From UMGS1901 sp934122115 (GTDB taxonomy: Bacteria > Bacillota > Clostridia > TANB77 > CAG-508): a stretch of DNA of 64,000 nucleotides. How positions within the stretch are numbered: position 1 is the stretch's first letter; every line of letters begins with the position of its first letter. Location: the NCBI GenBank assembly GCA_934122115.1, contig CAKOVU010000006.1:5369-69368 (forward strand), given 5' to 3'. The position numbers and the translations under genes were made by a program. Below are positions 61,176 through 64,000 of the stretch, piece by piece. The notes beneath the pieces were generated by a model, which searched no databases, was not told where the DNA came from, and saw only the letters and a program-made list of their open reading frames with translations.

Positions 61176-62462
61176 ATGATTAGTAATATAGTAATATTAA
61201 TAATTTTAATTTTATTAAATGCTTTTTTTGCTGCATCTGAAATAGCCTTTATTTCTCTTAATGATGCAAGAATAGAAGTACAAGCAAAAGATGGAAATAA
61301 AAGGGCAAAGTTAATAAATAAAATGTTAAAAGATCCAAGCCAATTTTTAGCGACTATTCAAATTGGTATTACTTTAGCTGGCTTTTTATCTAGTGCTTTT
61401 GCAGTGGATACATTTGCAGATAAAGTAGTACCACTATTTTATACGGCTATTCCATCTATATCTATAGGAACGTGGAGAAATATAGTAATAATGCTAATAA
61501 CAGTGATATTATCTTATTTTACTTTGGTTTGTGGAGAATTAGTTCCAAAAAGAATAGCTATGAAATATGCAGAAAAAGTTGCTTATACAAGTGTGTATAT
61601 AATAAAGTTTATATCAAAATTAACGTTACCTTTTGTAAAATTATTAACAATCTCTACTAATGTTATATCAAAGATGTTTGGAGTAAATTCAGAAACATCC
61701 GAAGATGTAACAGAAGAAGAGATAAGAATGATGATAAATGCTGGAGAAGAAAATGGAACAATAGAATCACAAGAAAAAGAAATGATAAATAATATATTTG
61801 AATTTAATGATAAAATTGTTTCAGAGATTATGGTACCGCGAAACGATATATTTGCAATAGATATGAATGCAACTATTGCTGGGATGATTGGGACACTTAC
61901 AGAAGATGATAAATATAGTAGAATACCAGTGTATGAAGGGACAATAGATGAAATTAAGGGAATTGTGTATGTTAAGGATTTAATTACTGCTAGAAAAAGA
62001 GGAAATACAAAAGTGAAACATATAATGAAAGAAGCCTATTATGTATCTGAAACCAAGCCGGTTGATGAACTGTTTAATGAATTGCGCAAAAATAAAAAAC
62101 AATTGGCTATAGTGATAGATGAGTATGGTGGAACAGCTGGTATTGTTACTATGGAAGATATTTTAGAAGAAATTGTAGGGGAGATATATGATGAATATGA
62201 TGATGTAGAATATAAATATGAGAAAATAAATGATACAACGTATGTGTTTGAAGGTAATGTTGCAATTTATGATTTAGAAAAAATACTAGATATAAAAATC
62301 CAGGAAGGCGATTATGATACTCTAGCTGGCTATTTAATTGACAAAATAGGAAAAATACCAGAAAAGAGCGAAAAAATAGCATATGAAACACAGGAAGCAA
62401 TATACAAGATAGATAAAGTAAAAAATAAAAGGATTGTTAGAGTAAAAATAATAAAGAAGTAG
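61176..62462 (+). CDS. CNNM/CorC hemolysin-family transporter protein
   Basis: 428 residues. N-terminal DUF21 domain with three to four helices (LNAFFAASEIAFISLNDARIE is the family start; FYTLVCGELVPKRIAMKYAEKVA-like segment), a CBS pair at about 205-325 (VPRNDIFAIDMNATI, IDEYGGTAGIVTMEDILEEIVGEI) and a C-terminal CorC_HlyC domain ending DKVKNKRIVRVKII. Such proteins handle magnesium or cobalt; 'hemolysin' is a historical label. SD TAGGTGA precedes the ATG. Confidence 0.92.
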   Translation: MISNIVILIILILLNAFFAASEIAFISLNDARIEVQAKDGNKRAKLINKMLKDPSQFLATIQIGITLAGFLSSAFAVDTFADKVVPLFYTAIPSISIGTWRNIVIMLITVILSYFTLVCGELVPKRIAMKYAEKVAYTSVYIIKFISKLTLPFVKLLTISTNVISKMFGVNSETSEDVTEEEIRMMINAGEENGTIESQEKEMINNIFEFNDKIVSEIMVPRNDIFAIDMNATIAGMIGTLTEDDKYSRIPVYEGTIDEIKGIVYVKDLITARKRGNTKVKHIMKEAYYVSETKPVDELFNELRKNKKQLAIVIDEYGGTAGIVTMEDILEEIVGEIYDEYDDVEYKYEKINDTTYVFEGNVAIYDLEKILDIKIQEGDYDTLAGYLIDKIGKIPEKSEKIAYETQEAIYKIDKVKNKRIVRVKIIKK

Positions 62463-62480
62463 CACTATGGGGATGATTAT

Positions 62481-63419
62481 ATGGGAATTTTACAAAGGAT
62501 TATAAGTGTAAGATACGACAAAACAATTTGTTTTAAAATACTGGCGGAAGAATGGCTAGAACAAAAGAAAAATACAATAAAACAGTCTACTTATTGTAAT
62601 TATATGTTTATAATAGAAAAACACTTATTGCCAGAATTTGAAGAAATGAGACTGAAGCAATTAGAAAGATATAATTACAACAAATATATTCATGATTTAT
62701 CTATGATATTATCAAAGAAGACAACAAGAGATATTATGAATGTATTGAAAGCAATATTAAAATATACCAATAGTAAATATCATACTGACGTATTTATTCA
62801 AGATATTATTTTACCAAAATTGGAAGTATCTAGTTTAAATATATTGAATAAAAAAGAAAAAAGTAGATTGATAAAGCATTGCTTTGAGGAAAATAGTTTA
62901 AAAAGCCTTGGAATTATAATTTGCCTTAACACAGGTTTAAGAATTGGAGAAATATGTGCACTAAAGTGGAAAGATATAGACCTGGAAAATAGAACTATCA
63001 ATGTGAGGAAGACCTTGCAAAGAGTATATATCGAGAAGAAATCTAGTGTAATAATAGATCTTCCAAAAACAAGAACATCTATACGTTCAATACCTATGTC
63101 GGATAAATTATATAAAATTCTACAGCCATTACAGAAACATTATAAAAAAGAAGATTTTTTTCTTACAGGTTCACAAACAAAATTTTTAGAACCTAGAAGT
63201 TATCAATACATATATAAATGCATATTAAAAGAAAGCAATGTAAAGCCATATAAATTCCACATATTAAGGCATACATTTGCTACAAACTGTATAGAAGTTG
63301 GAATGGATCCTAAATCACTAAGTGAAATATTAGGGCATTCCAATGTAAATATTACTCTTAACAGATATGTACATTCTTCATATAAAATAAAAAAAAAATA
63401 TCTAGAGAAGCTGGAATAA
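62481..63419 (+). CDS. Tyrosine recombinase, integrase/invertase type
   Basis: 312 residues. N-terminal SAM-like arm domain (ILAEEWLEQKKNTIKQSTYCNYMFIIEKHLLPEF), catalytic Arg in NTGLRIGEICALKWKDID, Lys turn KTRTSIRSIPM, and HILRHTFATNCIEVGMDPKSLSEILGHSNVNITLNRYVHSS with His, Arg, His and Tyr. All active-site residues are present. No attachment sites, excisionase or phage genes are nearby. It is a candidate enzyme for the two invertible segments, by inference only. Confidence 0.9.
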   Translation: MGILQRIISVRYDKTICFKILAEEWLEQKKNTIKQSTYCNYMFIIEKHLLPEFEEMRLKQLERYNYNKYIHDLSMILSKKTTRDIMNVLKAILKYTNSKYHTDVFIQDIILPKLEVSSLNILNKKEKSRLIKHCFEENSLKSLGIIICLNTGLRIGEICALKWKDIDLENRTINVRKTLQRVYIEKKSSVIIDLPKTRTSIRSIPMSDKLYKILQPLQKHYKKEDFFLTGSQTKFLEPRSYQYIYKCILKESNVKPYKFHILRHTFATNCIEVGMDPKSLSEILGHSNVNITLNRYVHSSYKIKKKYLEKLE

Positions 63420-63477
63420 TATATTAACAAAATAGAACTTCTTGCATACTATAAAATAATGAAAGGAGTTTATTTTT

Positions 63478-63633
63478 ATGGACTATGAAATAATGATGAA
63501 TGGAATTGTAAAAATTGGGCAAAAGGCCCCAGATTTTGAAGCTGATACAACAATGGGAAAGATAAATTTAAATCAGTATAAAGGAAAATGGGTAGTTTTA
63601 TTTTCACATCCAGGAGATTTTACCCCCGTATGA
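63478..63633 (+). pseudogene. Peroxiredoxin, truncated at the catalytic cysteine
   Basis: 51 codons with a good SD (GAAAGGAG). IGQKAPDFEADTTMGKINLNQYKGKWVVLFSHPGDFTPV is the N-terminus of an AhpC/Prx6-type peroxiredoxin. The next residue should be the peroxidatic Cys (PVC), but the codon is TGA and the following sequence does not continue the family in any frame. The rest of the gene has been lost or displaced, so this is a relic. Confidence 0.88.
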
Positions 63634-63812
63634 GCATACAATTTGGGGAAATATCAGAAACGCTTGATATTGCTTAACATTTCTTTAATCGATAACTTAC
63701 TCTAAAATGAATAAAAATTGCCACAAAATCGATCGTGAGGCGATTGACAAAGAAAAATTTCAAAAGAGTCGATTTGTACATAAAGATAAGATAGCTAAAT
63801 ACTTTACAGCGT

Positions 63813-63849
63813 TCCTGTCAAAATTATCCATTGGATAATTTTGACAGGA
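63813..63849. promoter_or_regulatory. 17-bp perfect palindrome overlapping a -35 box
   Basis: TCCTGTCAAAATTATCC and its exact complement around ATT. The right arm contains the TTGACA (63841-63846) of the promoter below. It could be a repressor operator, an RNA hairpin or a transposon end. Confidence 0.75.
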
Positions 63850-63870
63850 TAAATGAGTTTATGGTATTAT
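63841..63870 (+). promoter_or_regulatory. Predicted promoter near the right edge
   Basis: TTGACA at 63841-63846 and TATTAT at 63865-63870, 18 bp apart. It would transcribe rightwards out of the window. Confidence 0.65.
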
Positions 63871-63906
63871 ATGAATTAGAAAAATAGAAATTTGTTGAAA
63901 TGGAGG

Positions 63907-63999
63907 ATTGATTATGTAAAAATAAAAACAGGAATATTATTAATTATATTAGGAAACTTATTATATTTAGCTTATATATTTTTTTGTAAAGAGGTGTAA
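63907..63999 (+). CDS. Possible small membrane peptide with non-standard start
   Basis: A frame ending at TAA 63997-63999 encodes VKIKTGILLIILGNLLYLAY followed by IFFCKEV, a single hydrophobic helix. TGGAGG lies upstream, but the nearest ATG (63914) is followed at once by TAA in another frame, and the only in-frame start would be a rare ATT. It may be a frameshifted small-protein gene. Weak call. Confidence 0.22.
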   Translation: MDYVKIKTGILLIILGNLLYLAYIFFCKEV

Positions 64000-64000
64000 A

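Larger units (their letters stand above)
63420..64000. other. Region with broken peroxiredoxin, palindrome-promoter and possible tiny ORF
   Basis: 581 bp without an intact gene. It holds a truncated peroxiredoxin start (63478-63633), about 180 bp in which I see nothing, a 17-bp perfect palindrome overlapping a consensus promoter (63813-63870) and a short open frame at the window edge. Confidence 0.8.

Noticed and set aside
63628..63640. Selenocysteine (TGA) at the peroxiredoxin active site
   Set aside because: The codon is in the right place, but the downstream sequence does not continue the peroxiredoxin domain in any frame and no SECIS-like hairpin follows.
62481..64000. Edge of a prophage or integrative element
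   Set aside because: The tyrosine recombinase is not accompanied by phage, excisionase, mobilisation genes or recognisable attachment repeats.

Overview
The window is about 64 kb of AT-rich DNA (roughly 30% G+C by eye) from a spore-forming, Gram-positive bacterium of the Clostridia, most likely an uncultured gut lineage. The evidence is the complete spoIIIA operon (AA to AH), spoIIM, ytxC, a cwlJ-gerQ pair, a Spo0A-type response regulator, purine-rich Shine-Dalgarno sites, standard-code stops and typical Firmicutes housekeeping genes. The species cannot be named from sequence alone.

Layout. 1-11 kb: end of ileS, a secreted HExxH protein, then the conserved queA-tgt-yajC-secD-secF block with a WG-repeat protein, a TIGR04086-type membrane protein, an HD hydrolase and a rhodanese. 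11-17 kb: ytxC and a GH57/DUF4912 pair on the minus strand, facing a GT4 glycosyltransferase, ylbF and a membrane HExxH protein. 17-28 kb: two homologous pilin-like leucine-rich-repeat (LRR_5/BspA-type) surface proteins, each preceded by a ~220-bp segment with inverted recombination-site-like ends; between them lie pfk, argS, a VanZ-Alg14 fusion with an Alg13 partner, and a flavin-binding protein. 28-31 kb: tandem 36-bp repeats, a histidine phosphatase, an AbiE toxin-antitoxin pair and yebC. 31-43 kb: spoIIIAA-AH (spoIIIAE is frameshifted), rnhA, tmcAL, an endoQ-like gene, spoIIM, xerD and tRNA-Gly. 43-51 kb: glmM, ldh, an Rpn-type nuclease gene, an ABC exporter and a RelE/ParE toxin-antitoxin pair. 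51-64 kb: a class B penicillin-binding protein, an LPG-synthase-like flippase, cwlJ-gerQ, a two-component system, a second signalling locus (Spo0A_C regulator, 16-residue ORF, AgrC-like kinase), a CNNM/CorC protein, a tyrosine recombinase and a broken peroxiredoxin gene.

The most interesting system is the pair of putative invertible promoters ahead of the two LRR genes. Both segments end in oppositely oriented dyad sites with the same core (TTAAGT-TACAT-ACTTAA), with spacer centres 191-193 bp apart. Both hold a TTGAAA-17-TATAAT promoter that now points away from the LRR gene into a bidirectional terminator. This reads as two independently switchable surface proteins, both captured OFF. A tyrosine recombinase at 62.5 kb is a possible, unproven, invertase. 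Second is the 57-59.5 kb signalling locus, where a tiny Trp-containing peptide ORF sits between two hairpins, one of which can pair with its ribosome-binding site.
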